Assembly (NCBI GenBank): GCA_010909165.1
Contig: MU008201.1
Coordinates: 372,001-436,000, forward strand
Reading direction: 5' to 3'
DNA length: 64,000 bases
From: Anthoceros angustus
Taxonomy: Eukaryota; Streptophyta; Anthocerotopsida; Anthocerotales; Anthocerotaceae
The position numbers were made by a program, and so were the translations under genes. The notes under the pieces were generated by a model. The model was given only the letters and a program-made list of their open reading frames with translations. It did no database searches and was not told the origin of the DNA. This document shows positions 9,107-19,539 of this stretch, one piece after another. Position 1 is the stretch's first letter. Every line of letters begins with the position of its first letter.

Positions 9107-12100
9107 TTACTTCCAAGGTAGATGGTCAAGGAACATGGATGGCGACACCACAATGTCCCTGAAATGTGTGCAGTCCCTGAGAAGAGCCCTGTGCCGGTGC
9201 TTGTGACATTCACTATACAAAGTTCGCCTCCTACTTGCCTTCAGGTCGCAAACGACATGTATAATTAGTCCAGGTACAAACATCTCCGCAGGCCACAGTT
9301 TCTCCACTGCTGCTGCCATGCTGGTGTTATCCATTGATCCAAACAACTGTGGCTCTTCAGAAATCTGCAATTCTACGTGGTTGCAACTCTCCTCTGAGAC
9401 CAGACTTTCTGCCCCACTGTGTTTTCTACATGTGCTGAGAAGCCTCTCTGCATCCTCACCATGGCAACTTTCACCCCCTGCGCGCACACCACAGACTTCT
9501 CCATCAGCATTCTCAGACATGGAAACACTGCTGCTTCCACCAACAAAACTTGATCCATTCCATGCCGTTGTGTCCTCTGCCGTGCGCAGACAAGCAGAGC
9601 CTTCAGCTGATTCAACAAACGTTTCCAATTTCTTGGTTGAATTGGCATCTAAGGATCCATTACACATGAGCTCAGAGCTACTGGCTGACTGAAAGCTACT
9701 ACCCGACACATGTATGAGTCTGGAACCACTCTTAGGAATTGAAGGTTTCAGCTTGCTCTTCGTCATGTGCATTATACACTGGCATGTATGAGAACAGAGA
9801 CAAAGACCACCTTTGAATGAGTTGATAAATCGCCGTCGAAAGTATTGGGGGTTCTCATCTCTGGATGTAGATGAAGAGCTGTGAACTGCAGAACTGCTTT
9901 GCTCGGATTCCAAAACTTTTTGTGAACCCCAACACCGCCAAAGATTCGTGACCACAGCAGAATCAGCATTCACAGCTTTTAACTTAACAAGAGCTTTCTC
10001 CCGCAGCTTCATGATAGATGACAAAGATAGTCGAGAGGAGAACTCATCATTGTAGACTATACTGCACACATCAGCAGACAACTTTGATCTCAAAGAAATG
10101 TGGCAAGTGTATCAGTGACAAACAGAACAGCCTCACCCTCATAATTGGTACCTGGTTATGAAGCTAGAACAGGCTTTGGCTGTGACAGCATCTAGACATG
10201 GTAGTAACCCATAAGCATACACATGTAATGAAGGGAACCGATCATAAAGCTGCAATGCCCAGCCAATTCAGGTGTCAGAATAAGATTAGCACAGTCAGTA
10301 TAAAACTACGCAACTTCAGTTGGCTCTAAGCATCACATGGATCGTACCCTTAATGCTGTCAAGGAAGCAATAGCACCCCCCAGTGAATGACCAACAAATC
10401 GGAGAGAATAACCATCACACGGTCCTTCTGGAGCAAGAAGTGAAGACAGCCATCCTGGTTCACTTTGAAGAAACTGCTGATCACCTGTTTGGTACACAAA
10501 GGTCTGAAAAGTAAGCTATCCACGCTTTTTTAACCATACAGTGTGTGATAGAGGACACGGTCAATCCACTCATACCATATCTTGGAATGGTGGCTTCGCT
10601 GCCATCAGCGCCCACTAAGGTTGTGTCATCCTCTTCCAGATGGCCATCCAACTGCATTGCAAGCTCTCTTGCTGCTGCTACCACTCCTATGTGGCCAAAA
10701 TGAGGACTTGTGGAGGCGATCTCCTGTTTCATGATGTCAGGGATCTGCTGGCTTCTGAAACATCAAAGTACACATCAAATTCATCAGTAGCCATTACAGC
10801 GGAAGAAGCCTGCTATACTCTGGCCTTCTGAAGAACACTACAAGCAGTAGAAACATTCATCAACTCTTACTTCAGCAGTCCTTGTAGATCGGAATCTGAC
10901 AGGACACACTCCTTTCCCAGACCATCTGTGATGAGATCTTCAGGAGTCTCAGTTCCACGGACAGCTACCACCACAGTTCGCAGATCATGGAGGGCTGCAA
11001 CAAAATAGACTGCCTCCCTGTTCATCTGCCCACTGCCGTTCGTAAGTCACTTCTAACCAGTAGCTCCATCAATCAAGTGCATCATGGTGCAGATGATTTG
11101 AGCATTGAAATGAGAGTAAGTTGAACAGAGTACCTGACAGACTCTTCCCTTGAGCAGGGCATGTGCAGGAAGCTTCACATGTCTAAGGAAAGCTGCTGCA
11201 TGTCCCCGCCACCAATTATCACCATCCAATGATGGCCTCCTGTCACCAAAAGTCATACAAAATGAGCGAGTTCATCTCAACATCCTTGCAAGCACCACAG
11301 CAGATTCCATGCAGCAAACCTGTTACGATTCCAAGCCGTAAAAAGACCTTGTCTGTACAACCATGCACACAGAAATGTGGACCGGTGTCGCCCAACATCC
11401 AGCAGTGGTCCCTGTTGTATACATGCAAAAGTTACAAAGGACTTTGCACAATAAGACTACACGTGAAATTCCTCCGATGCCACCTAGCTGCCTCAGTCTG
11501 ATGAAATCTTACAGACTAATCCAAATTTTTTTTGTCACGCCATATAAACATGTGAGCCAGTTTACAGAAAAAGAAATACCGTGTAAGCTGCCACTGCATA
11601 TGGATGTAGCTGTGTAGCTTCAAGCAGAAGCTCACGTGGTGCCTCTGGATGCTCCTCATAAACCGTTGGTTTCGGCGTGGGCTCATGAAGGAGAGCAACT
11701 CCTATACACAGGACTTTGTTGTTGAGAGAAGAGCAAATCCAGATAACATAACTACCTCTGGTGTGAAACGTGGGTCAGCAAAGCAGAAAGGGCATACCTG
11801 CGAGAAACTCTAGGTGACCAGGACCCTCAGCCCGATACGCAACCAGGTCACCAAGAAGTGAAGCTACAGAATCCACCTCCTCCTTCTTAAGAACATCCCT
11901 AGGGATTATCCAGAAGCAGTACATAGGTGCTCAGTCAGTCCCAATCCACTCAACATAACCCAAGACAAAACCAATATGAGCATCTGCCACTCACAAGTAT
12001 TGAGACCTCCCAAGGCAGCAAAGTACTTCTCGGATCCCGTAATCAAACATCTCACGATAATGTGCCCGCCAGGCTTCAGCACGCCGCTCATACAATGACC

Positions 12101-13134
12101 TCCATGTGAGAACATCTGATCCAGCACAACACTGAACCACAGCCTGTATCCATGCTGCAGCTGGAACTATTGTAAAGGGAACATGAAGCCATCTCCCAGC
12201 ATGTCTTGATCCACCTGTAAGTCACTAGCATCAGCAACCTGAATTGACCGCAGAAGTTCACAAGCCAAACTAGAAGCCCTAACCAGTTGCAAATGCCACA
12301 CTCCAACACAGCAAGACCAATGTGCAATTCAAGCTTCCAGAATCACTACATCAACCCACCAGAGCAATGTCTATGATAGAAGTCCGCCCCAAATGATGAA
12401 CTCCTCCACAATACAAACGTGATGTTTGCAGCAGCTACCACCTGTAAAAACGTCACCACGTGACCTGCTCTTGACAACCAGAGCCAGCATCTGTACCAGG
12501 TCTGCACAACAGAAACCAACACAAGAATCATCAGGTGCCGGCTAGGTCACAAATCAGCAGCGTTTCTAGATGTGGAAAATGACAAAGCTGCAGAAGCTAC
12601 CCGTCGCTTATGCCGAGTGGCAGTGGATCCCAATGGGTCTGTTTCCTCTGCCAACATGGTGGAAGCCGTGGCCACCTGAACGAATGCAATAACCCATATC
12701 CACAATGTGCGAGCAGCTGATCCCAGAGCCACAAGACTTGATGCGACAAAGATATCTCTTGGACACCCGGACCTGCTCGATGCAGCAGCAACGGCCAAAG
12801 CTCCTGCTAACAGAGCCCCATTCAACACAGCAAGTAGAATCACAACAAGTCGAATATTTCGCACTCTGTAGGGTTCAAAGATCCCCGACTCCATCCCTGC
12901 CGAGGCCTTGCAACCATCACCTTCTTCCAATTTATCGTGTTTCAGATTATCACGTCCTCTCCCACGAAATATAAAACCTCTCTCGAGGACGTAGGCGATG
13001 ACCCAGCCAGCCCAAAGAAGCACGCATTTCCCACCTCTGACTCCCTTTCTCACGCATGCCAGATAGTGCTTTCTGCAACCACTTGCAACCCGGGCAGCCA
13101 AGTCGAGCCCCGATCCCGTAGCATGGCGAAGCAT
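9107..13134 (-). CDS. Membrane class 3 lipase, sn1-diacylglycerol-lipase-like (multi-exon)
   Basis: Exon 1 (13134-12601, start MLRHATGSGLDL) encodes a soluble N-terminus and two hydrophobic segments (LVVILLAVLNGALLAGALAV; LWIWVIAFVQVATAS). Exon 2 starts at 12501 with TWYRCWLWLSRAGHVVTFLQ and another hydrophobic stretch. Later exons encode SDVLTWRSLYERRAEAWRAH (about 12115-12000), LLGDLVAYRAEGPGHLEF (about 11860-11800), GDNWWRGHAAAFLRHVK (about 11225) and VAVRGTETPEDLITDGLG (about 10975-10920). The nucleophile elbow GHSLGGAIASL has its Ser codon at 10384-10386. Then come LYDRFPSLHVYAYGLLP and the last exon, with IVYNDEFSSRLS and the ending DIVVSPSMFLDHLPWK. This order matches plant class 3 lipases related to animal diacylglycerol lipases, which hydrolyse acylglycerols at membranes. 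All recognised exons are open. Middle exon borders are approximate; about ten exons. It shares its promoter region with VPS16. Confidence 0.9.
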
Positions 13135-13653
13135 GTAAAACCGCGACCATGCTCATCCACTATAGGAACAGCATCGGGAACGATAAATCCAAAGATAAAA
13201 CTGCTCTCTCCAAACCTAGACCCGGGTTTCCCAAATTCACAACCATCCAAATCAGGAAACTCCCCTTCCTGGATCAGGATTTCAATCAGCATGACCCACA
13301 AACAGCTCAGATCCTGTGGTTTCCTCCAAGTGCTTCTGATGGGAATTGCGAGGAGCCATGGTAATACTCTCCAAGCTACGTCAACGAAACACCAGCTCAC
13401 CGGTCAGGCAACAAGCTTGTACATACATAACAGAAGAATTGCAGGCTGTCAGGAGGGCAAGAACAGCAGCGGAAAGGAATTGGCAGACTATTTGTTGACT
13501 GAGGTGGACGCCAATTTCGCCAGCCAGGGGGATCCATCCTTCCGACTTTTGTGGGCGACACGCTCGATGCGGCGGCCGGGTACGACGTCTGACAGGCTTG
13601 GGTGACGAAGATTTGGATTCCGCAGTTTTGCGCAGCAGCCGGTGAGCGGAGCC
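13135..13653. promoter_or_regulatory. Divergent promoter region between lipase gene and VPS16
   Basis: Only 519 bp separate the two start codons, which point away from each other, so both promoters and 5' UTRs must fit here. ACGT-core motifs that plant bZIP factors can bind are present: tacgtca at 13377-13383 and gacgtc at 13584-13589. No clear TATA box was seen, in keeping with housekeeping-type promoters. The role follows from gene arrangement; the motif role is inference. Confidence 0.5.
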
Positions 13654-16161
13654 ATGGAGGTGGCAGAATGGAGCATGCTTCAGAATCGGTTCTACCGGAA
13701 GCACGAGATCCACGCAATGCGATGGCAGGATGTGGATCTAAGCAGGCACAAGGTGGCGTGCGCCAGGTTCGGGGGTCCCATCGCCATGATCAGAGACGAG
13801 TCCAAAATGGTGCAGCTGAGGTCGGAGTCGGTGCGGCCCAAGCTGCTGATCTTCTCCGCCTGCGGGAAGCTGCTGTCCAGCTTCGTGTGGGAGAGGCCCG
13901 GGGGCAGGCTCATCTCCATCGGATGGACGGACGAGGAGATTCTGCTGTGCGTGGTGCAGGACGGGACAATCTTCCAGTACAACGTCCACGGGGAGCTCTT
14001 GGAGCAGACCCTGTCGCTGGGGGAGGATTGCTGGAGTGAGGGGGTCTCGGAGTGCGTGATCTGGGGGAGTGGGCTGGTCTGCTTGACGGAAGCCAACAAT
14101 CTGTTCTGCATTCCGGATCTGAAGCAGCCTCAGGCCGTGAAGCTCGCGGATCCCGGGCTGGAGGACCCTCCGCACTGCATGGCGGTCCTGGAGCCGCAGT
14201 TTACTGTGTCGGGGCATGTGGAGGTTTTGCTGGCAGTGGGGGCAACGGTCTTGGTGGTGGATGCTGATACCGTGCAGGACCAGATGCTGAACATTGGGCC
14301 TTTGCAGAGGATGGTGGTGTCTGTGGGGGGGAGCTTTGTGGCCTGCTTCACGCACGATGGCCGGTTGCTTGTTGTGTCGTCTGATTTGTCCAAGACGTTG
14401 GTGGATTACAACACGCAGTCAGCTCTGCCTCCGGAGCAGCTGGTCTGGTGTGGGTCGGACAGTGTGGTGTTATACTGGGAGGAGCAGCTGTTGATGGTTG
14501 GGCCTGATGGGGAGATTCGGTACCCGTATGACGAGCCCATCGTGCTCATTCCGGAATGTGATGGTGTGAGGATTCTGTCAAATTCTGCTACCGAGTTCTT
14601 GCAGCGGGTTCCGGATTCCACTGTTTCCATCTTTGGGTTTGGGAGTACGTCTCCCGCAGCCATGTTGTATGATGCCCTGGACCATTATGATAAGAGGAGT
14701 GCCAAGGCTGATGAGAACATCCGGCTCATACAGTCTTCGCTGCTTGAGGCTGTGGAGTCATGCATAGATGCTGCAGGGCATGAATTTGATCCTGCTACTC
14801 AGAAGACCTTGATGCGGGCTGCTTCTCATGGCTTGGCTTTCTGCACCAGCTTCCCGCAAAACCGGTTTCGGGAGATGTGCAAAACGCTGAAGGTTTTGAA
14901 CGCTGTGCGTAGTTTTGATGTGGGGATTCCGCTCAGCATTCAGCAGTTCAAGGTTCTTACCGCACCTGTCTTGGTTGCCAGGCTGGTGAATGCCAGAAAG
15001 CACTTGTTGGCACTCCGGATCTCAGAGTTTCTGGGGTTGAGCCAGGAGACAGTGCTGGTGCACTGGGCTTGCTCTAAGATTGCTGCTGCCACTGACGTCC
15101 CAGACTCTGTGGTTTTGCATTTGCTGGTTGAGAAGCTCAGTATTTGTCCTGGGACTTCGTTTGCTGCAGTGGCTGCTCATGCTCATCGCAGCGGACGGCA
15201 GAAGTTAGCAGCACTTCTGCTGGATTATGAGCCCAGATCGTCTGAGCAGGTACCTCTTTTGACCAGCATGGGGGAGGAGGAGAGGGCATTGGTGAAGGCC
15301 ATCGATAGCGGGGACACTGATTTAGTGTATTTTGCCATCTTCTACTTACTGCGGCAACGCTCGACAGCCGAGTTCTTGAAGATCATACACACCAAGTCTC
15401 TCTCTCGAGCCCTCTTCATCATCTATGCAAAGCAGAATGACCATGAGCTGTTGAAGAAATTCTTCCAAGCCACTGGACAACCACAGGGGGCAGCCCTGGC
15501 ATTGTGGAGAGAATCCTGGGAACAATCGAGGACGTCTGTTGTGGGTGCAGAAGCACAGCTCCCTGTCACCCGGTTGAGACTGATTGAGCAAGCTCACAGT
15601 TTGTATTCTCAGCTCAAGGATCACTCCTATGAAGCCAGTGTCACGGATGATTATCTGAGACTGCTGAAGGTGCAGCTGGAGCTCGAGGCTGCTACTGGGC
15701 AGTCTATTTTTGTTGATTCCAGTGTCAGTGACACCATCAAGACATGTATAATGCTGGGCAACCATCGAGCAGCCCAGAAAATCAGAACGGACTTCAAGGT
15801 TTCTGATAAGCGTTTTTGGTGGCTCAAGGTTTTTGCCTTAGCAGCCCTCAGGGACTGGGCAGCACTTGAGAAGTTCTCTACCGAGAAAAAGTCACCTATT
15901 GGGTACATGCCATTTGTTGAGGCATGTTTAGAGGAGGGGGAGAATGCCGAAGCATTGAAGTATGTATCCAGGGTTTCCGATGCCGAGCAAAGAGCTGAGG
16001 CATATGAACGCCTCGGTATGGCAAAAGAAGCGGCTGAGGCAGCTGCACAAGCAAAGGATGGACCGTTGGGCCGCCTCAAGCTTCCAGGGTTTGGAAGCAA
16101 CACTGCCGCTGGAGCGCTAATTGACACACTGAGAGACCGACTGACACTGCAGGCACAATAG
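13654..16161 (+). CDS. VPS16: VPS16, core subunit of HOPS/CORVET tethering complexes
   Basis: 835 residues from ATG (MEVAEWSMLQNRFYRKHEI) to TAG, close to the length of Arabidopsis VPS16/VACUOLELESS1. Residues 1 to about 410 form the Vps16 N-terminal beta-propeller region, with FGGPIAMIRDESKMVQL near 30-50 and LISIGWTDEEILLCVVQDG near 90-108. From about 480 to 820 the protein is helical, typical of the Vps16 C-terminal solenoid that binds the SM protein VPS33, with LYSQLKDHSYEAS and YVSRVSDAEQRAEAYERLG. It acts on late endosomes and the vacuole membrane in tethering and SNARE-driven fusion; the plant gene is needed for vacuole formation. The whole reading frame is a single exon, unlike the many-exon gene of Arabidopsis. 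The in-frame GTG codon at 13642 is a weaker start than the ATG used. The gene is intact and divergently paired with the lipase gene. Confidence 0.96.
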   Translation: MEVAEWSMLQNRFYRKHEIHAMRWQDVDLSRHKVACARFGGPIAMIRDESKMVQLRSESVRPKLLIFSACGKLLSSFVWERPGGRLISIGWTDEEILLCVVQDGTIFQYNVHGELLEQTLSLGEDCWSEGVSECVIWGSGLVCLTEANNLFCIPDLKQPQAVKLADPGLEDPPHCMAVLEPQFTVSGHVEVLLAVGATVLVVDADTVQDQMLNIGPLQRMVVSVGGSFVACFTHDGRLLVVSSDLSKTLVDYNTQSALPPEQLVWCGSDSVVLYWEEQLLMVGPDGEIRYPYDEPIVLIPECDGVRILSNSATEFLQRVPDSTVSIFGFGSTSPAAMLYDALDHYDKRSAKADENIRLIQSSLLEAVESCIDAAGHEFDPATQKTLMRAASHGLAFCTSFPQNRFREMCKTLKVLNAVRSFDVGIPLSIQQFKVLTAPVLVARLVNARKHLLALRISEFLGLSQETVLVHWACSKIAAATDVPDSVVLHLLVEKLSICPGTSFAAVAAHAHRSGRQKLAALLLDYEPRSSEQVPLLTSMGEEERALVKAIDSGDTDLVYFAIFYLLRQRSTAEFLKIIHTKSLSRALFIIYAKQNDHELLKKFFQATGQPQGAALALWRESWEQSRTSVVGAEAQLPVTRLRLIEQAHSLYSQLKDHSYEASVTDDYLRLLKVQLELEAATGQSIFVDSSVSDTIKTCIMLGNHRAAQKIRTDFKVSDKRFWWLKVFALAALRDWAALEKFSTEKKSPIGYMPFVEACLEEGENAEALKYVSRVSDAEQRAEAYERLGMAKEAAEAAAQAKDGPLGRLKLPGFGSNTAAGALIDTLRDRLTLQAQ

Positions 16162-16899
16162 AAAGGTCTTGGCATTTCTGTTATTCATCCCTACCGAGCT
16201 CCATCCACATCCCCCAGCAGCTGAGAGCAGAGACTCGGAGGGAGAGGAAATATGTCTAAGCCTCCGGCAATGAAGATACTGCAAAGTGCGTGGAATATCG
16301 GACGGCGCACGTTCTGCCACAATTTCCTGCGCGCAAAGGATACAGTGATCACTTCTAAATGCAACTGGAATCAAGTTGTGTGAGCATCCAATGTCTGGAA
16401 TGGCCGAGCATGTGTGGCAGCTCAGCGCCATCGATGACCTGTTTCCAGCTTGTTTGCTGCGAACTGCGTACCTGGGATGAGACAAGGCCATCTTTATGCA
16501 AAGAAAGAGCAAGCCTGGGTGATGACACTTCACACAGTATTTTGTAGAGGACTCCCAAGTTGTGCAGTGCTTTGGCTTGTCCCAAGTTCTATATACCACC
16601 CATTGAGCTGGAGTGAAATGGCTTGATGATTCGATCTTCCAATCGAGATGTCTGTCTCGACTGATACTCTGTGCGCCACGAAGCTTAACTGCACAACAGT
16701 CGATGTATACAGGAAACATGGTGGCTCGGATTGAATGATTGAGTAAGTTGTTCTGCGGCAACATATCCTGTGACATCAGACAGATGAATGTGAAACGTTT
16801 CTTCGCGCCAGGTTAAGGTCCCGTATTTAGACATTGTGTAGGGTTTCACCGTCGTCGTGTTTGTATTGCCCTGACGCTTCGTTGCAACGTTGCAACCCG
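16162..16899. other. VPS16 3' UTR and upstream region of the small protein gene
   Basis: No gene recognised. The left part should hold the VPS16 3' UTR and the right part the promoter and 5' UTR of the two-exon gene starting at 16900. A long minus-strand open frame across 16117-16776 has no recognisable motif and was rejected. Confidence 0.5.
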
Positions 16900-17358
16900 A
16901 TGGCAGAAGCCGAGAAAGAAGCGATGTCCTCTCCAGAGTCCACCAGCGCCTCCGTGTCGGAATCTTGCAGAAAGAAGAAAACAGACGGGGCGACCTTCAT
17001 GCAAGACGTGCTTGATCATATTGATGAGTTCGTCCACGCATCCATGGAAGACCACAAAAACTGCTTCCACAAGTCAATGAGCAAGGTATGTCACAAGTCA
17101 CTGCATCACGCTTTTGTTCTCTAGCGGTGCGGGATGAGCCTCCGTGCTGAGATCAACTGAGATCTGTGGTTTGCTCTCCATGCTTGTTCTTGTAGTGCTC
17201 ATCTCGATTTCGGAGGGTCCGGGTGGTGCATGTCTGGGGAATTTGTTGAAGTAACGGGAATTTGATTGCAGATGTTTGGATTGACCAAATCTGTGGGGCA
17301 GCCTGCTTCACCTGTCGAAAGCGTTCTTCCGTTGAGTGTAACCACCTCAGATTCGTAG
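16900..17358 (+). CDS. Small conserved plant protein of unknown function (two exons)
   Basis: Exon 1 is 16900-17085, 62 codons, starting MAEAEKEAMSSPESTSASVS. It ends in phase 0 at a good donor (AAG|gtatgt). Exon 2 is 17272-17358, after ttgattgcag, and starts MFGLTKSVGQPASPVESVL. The product has 90 residues. The centre, VLDHIDEFVHASMEDHKNCF, followed across the splice by K-MFGLTK, resembles from memory a family of short land-plant proteins with a HIDEF-HASM and K-MFG core; I could not search to confirm this. The N-terminus is Ser/Glu-rich and probably disordered. There is no signal peptide, membrane segment or catalytic motif. The splice model keeps the frame and joins the two conserved halves, which supports a real gene. 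Function unknown. Confidence 0.72.
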
Positions 17359-18595
17359 CATTACTTAGGAAGCGGGGGGCTGACAGTGCGATGGCTGCAA
17401 TCTCCGGAGAGTTTGCATGCTGTGTGACAAACTGTCGACGACATGAGGCAATCGTTTCGGTGGCAGATCTTGTGCTCCTGGAATGCAATGCCAGGGCCCA
17501 TGTCTTGTGCCGTGGACTTGAAACAGGGGTAGGCACCTGCCAGCTGCTGCATCTCGCACCCTACCAAGCTGACCAAGCGTACCACCATATTAGCCATGTT
17601 GTTTAGAATCATGGATCCCTTCGTCTGATTCGGCAGTCACGACGTCATGAGAATTGTTGAGAAAGAGGTTCTGAGCTTGTAGACACTTCTTAAACCCTGT
17701 AAACACCTGTACTCAGGGATTTACATGTCGCACCTGTACAAGGTCTTCTCTACTCATGAGGGCTACCTCCTTTTGTGATGCTAAAGTTTCCAAGTCTGAT
17801 GCTGCCATGGGGATTGGCTTTCCCGTTGAAGGGTGTTGGATTAGTCTTTTTCTGTGTTGTACCAAAGTGGTCACAAGCCATCTGTGGTGAGATGGTGTAC
17901 CAGACTGGACATCAACCATCTTCCCTTCTTTTACATCATCTTTGGGCCGGGTTGGCTCTTTGGCTCGGTCGCACCCAACCAGGTGTATCTGCGCGATAGG
18001 GAACCAGTCCCGAGGTTAGGGTTTGGGGCCGGCTCCGAGACCGGTTCCACTTTAGGGTTTTTGCTGGGGAAGGCTCTTCCACGGTATGTAGCTATTATTT
18101 TATTTTTTTTCAATTATTTTTTATTTCACTTCCTAACCTTTTTTGGTTTTGGAGTCACATATTCACGTAGTACTCTTTGTATTGTATTTGCGTCTTAATA
18201 TTCAATTGAATTGTGAATATGGATTTCTAATCATTATTATAGTGTTTTATTAATATGGTTATTTTACCAATATTAGGATTGCTTACCATAATTTATTGTT
18301 CTTATGCATTATTCTGATTATTACCTTATTTTTGCATTGTGAGTCACATATGCATATCGTGATCCATATTCAAGGTTTTTAGGGCTCAAGTTCTTACTAA
18401 TATGGTTGGTTCTAGAAATTCTGATTGTTTACCGTTAATTGGTTCTCGTTTAGAATATTTTAATTATGATCATATTTTCGCATTGCCAAGTGAAAAATCC
18501 AGAAATTATTATACATAAAACGCTGAATGTGTAAAAATTTACGAGTTTAAGATGCCGAAAATAAGGAAAAGGTAAGGAGCAGGGTGGCGGGGTTT

Positions 18596-18770
18596 GGTCT
18601 CGAGACCTAGTAGGCCTGATCGAGATCGGGATCGCCTGAGAATGCGTCTCGAGACTTAGTAGGCCTGATCGAGATCGGGATCGCCCGAGGATGCACAGAT
18701 CGGGATTGCCCGAAAATGCACGGATCCACGGATCGGGATCGCCCGAGAACGCATGGATCCCGATCTCGAT
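18596..18770. repeat. 49-bp tandem pair plus related shorter units
   Basis: Two adjacent 49-bp units start with gtctcgagac and contain tagtaggcctgatcgagatc and gggatcgcc. After them, shorter units built on gatcgggatcgcccgag recur up to about 18770. The palindromes ctcgag and gatc are frequent within the block. Confidence 0.8.
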
Positions 18771-18944
18771 TAGGCCTCACTTGCAGTAGGCGCCTACTGG
18801 ATAGCTACGAGTCCATCTACTGGCGCCTGCACGTTGCACTGCAAAAGCGAGGACGAGGCAGCAGCACCGCGAGGCTACTGCAGGCACTTGAGGCTGCCGA
18901 GGCAGCAACCTCGCGAGGCTGCTGCAGGCAGATGAGGTTGTTTA

Positions 18945-19095
18945 AACCCTAGACCTTGTTTAAAAAGTGCTTGTTTGAAAAGCTGGGGCTTCTTAGAAAC
19001 CAGGGCTTGTTTGAAAATAGGGCTTGTTTGAAAAGCTAGAGGTTGTTTGGGAACCTAGGGTTTGTGTGGAAAATTAGGGCTTGTTTAGGGGAGGT
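18945..19095. repeat. Degenerate short repeats of ggcttgtttgaaaa type
   Basis: About eight imperfect copies of a 14-22 bp unit centred on gcttgtttgaaaa lie in direct orientation, spaced by aagctrgggg-like linkers. They grade into A/T-rich sequence on the right. Confidence 0.65.
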
Positions 19096-19362
19096 TTGTA
19101 CATATCTATTAGTTCTATTTAGATAACTATGTATTATAATAAATTTTAAAATTTAATAAAACTATTTTCATAAATACTGAAATTTTGAAAAATATAAATA
19201 TTTATGTTGAACCTTATTTTTTTCAATTATTTCGGCATTACCCTATTGAACCACCCCTCGGGGTACGGTAATGTCTACCATAAATAGGACACGTTAGCCT
19301 CGGCACAATCCGACCGATCGTGGGTGATCGGGGGCCAATCTTGTCAATTGGCAGGCTCGAGC

Positions 19363-19499
19363 ACGGCCTGGTGGAATTAGAATTGTTGATATAGGATAAT
19401 AATCTTTTTCAGCTGATGCCGTCCGCTCGGGCCTGGTGGGTTTGGGGTTGTTGATGCAGGATAATAGTCTTTCTCAGCTTCTCAGCTGATGCCGTCACT
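19363..19499. repeat. Tandem pair of about 68 bp
   Basis: The two units share gcctggtgg, then gttgatataggataataatc (second copy gttgatgcaggataatagtc), tcttt and cagctgatgccgtc. The second unit carries a small internal duplication of cttctcag. The pair lies just before the LINE copy at 19540 and may be part of an older element. Confidence 0.75.
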
Positions 19500-19539
19500 A
19501 TTTTTATTTTCTTGGATTGACTGCTCCATTATCGTGGAA

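Larger units (their letters stand above)
17359..19539. other. Intergenic with short tandem repeats, no gene seen
   Basis: The first part holds the 3' flank of the small protein gene. From about 17930 to 18090 there is a GC-rich patch (gaaccagtcccgagg, then ttagggtttggggccggctc) with the look of non-coding transposon sequence. It is followed by A/T-rich DNA to about 18560 and then the repeats annotated below. No protein family was recognised on either strand. Confidence 0.5.

Noticed and set aside
13381-13717. Minus-strand frames of about 110 codons over the VPS16 start
   Set aside because: They have no family motif and overlap the divergent promoter region and the real VPS16 start.
13738-14355. 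Minus-strand frame of 205 codons
   Set aside because: Antisense shadow of VPS16, His/Pro/Arg-rich composition caused by the reverse reading of a GC-rich gene.
16117-16776. Minus-strand frame of 219 codons
   Set aside because: It overlaps the VPS16 end and 3' UTR, contains no motif, and shows Ser/Cys/His-rich random composition.
17262-17606. Plus-strand frame of 114 codons
   Set aside because: It overlaps exon 2 and the 3' flank of the small protein gene in another frame; the two-exon model explains the region better.
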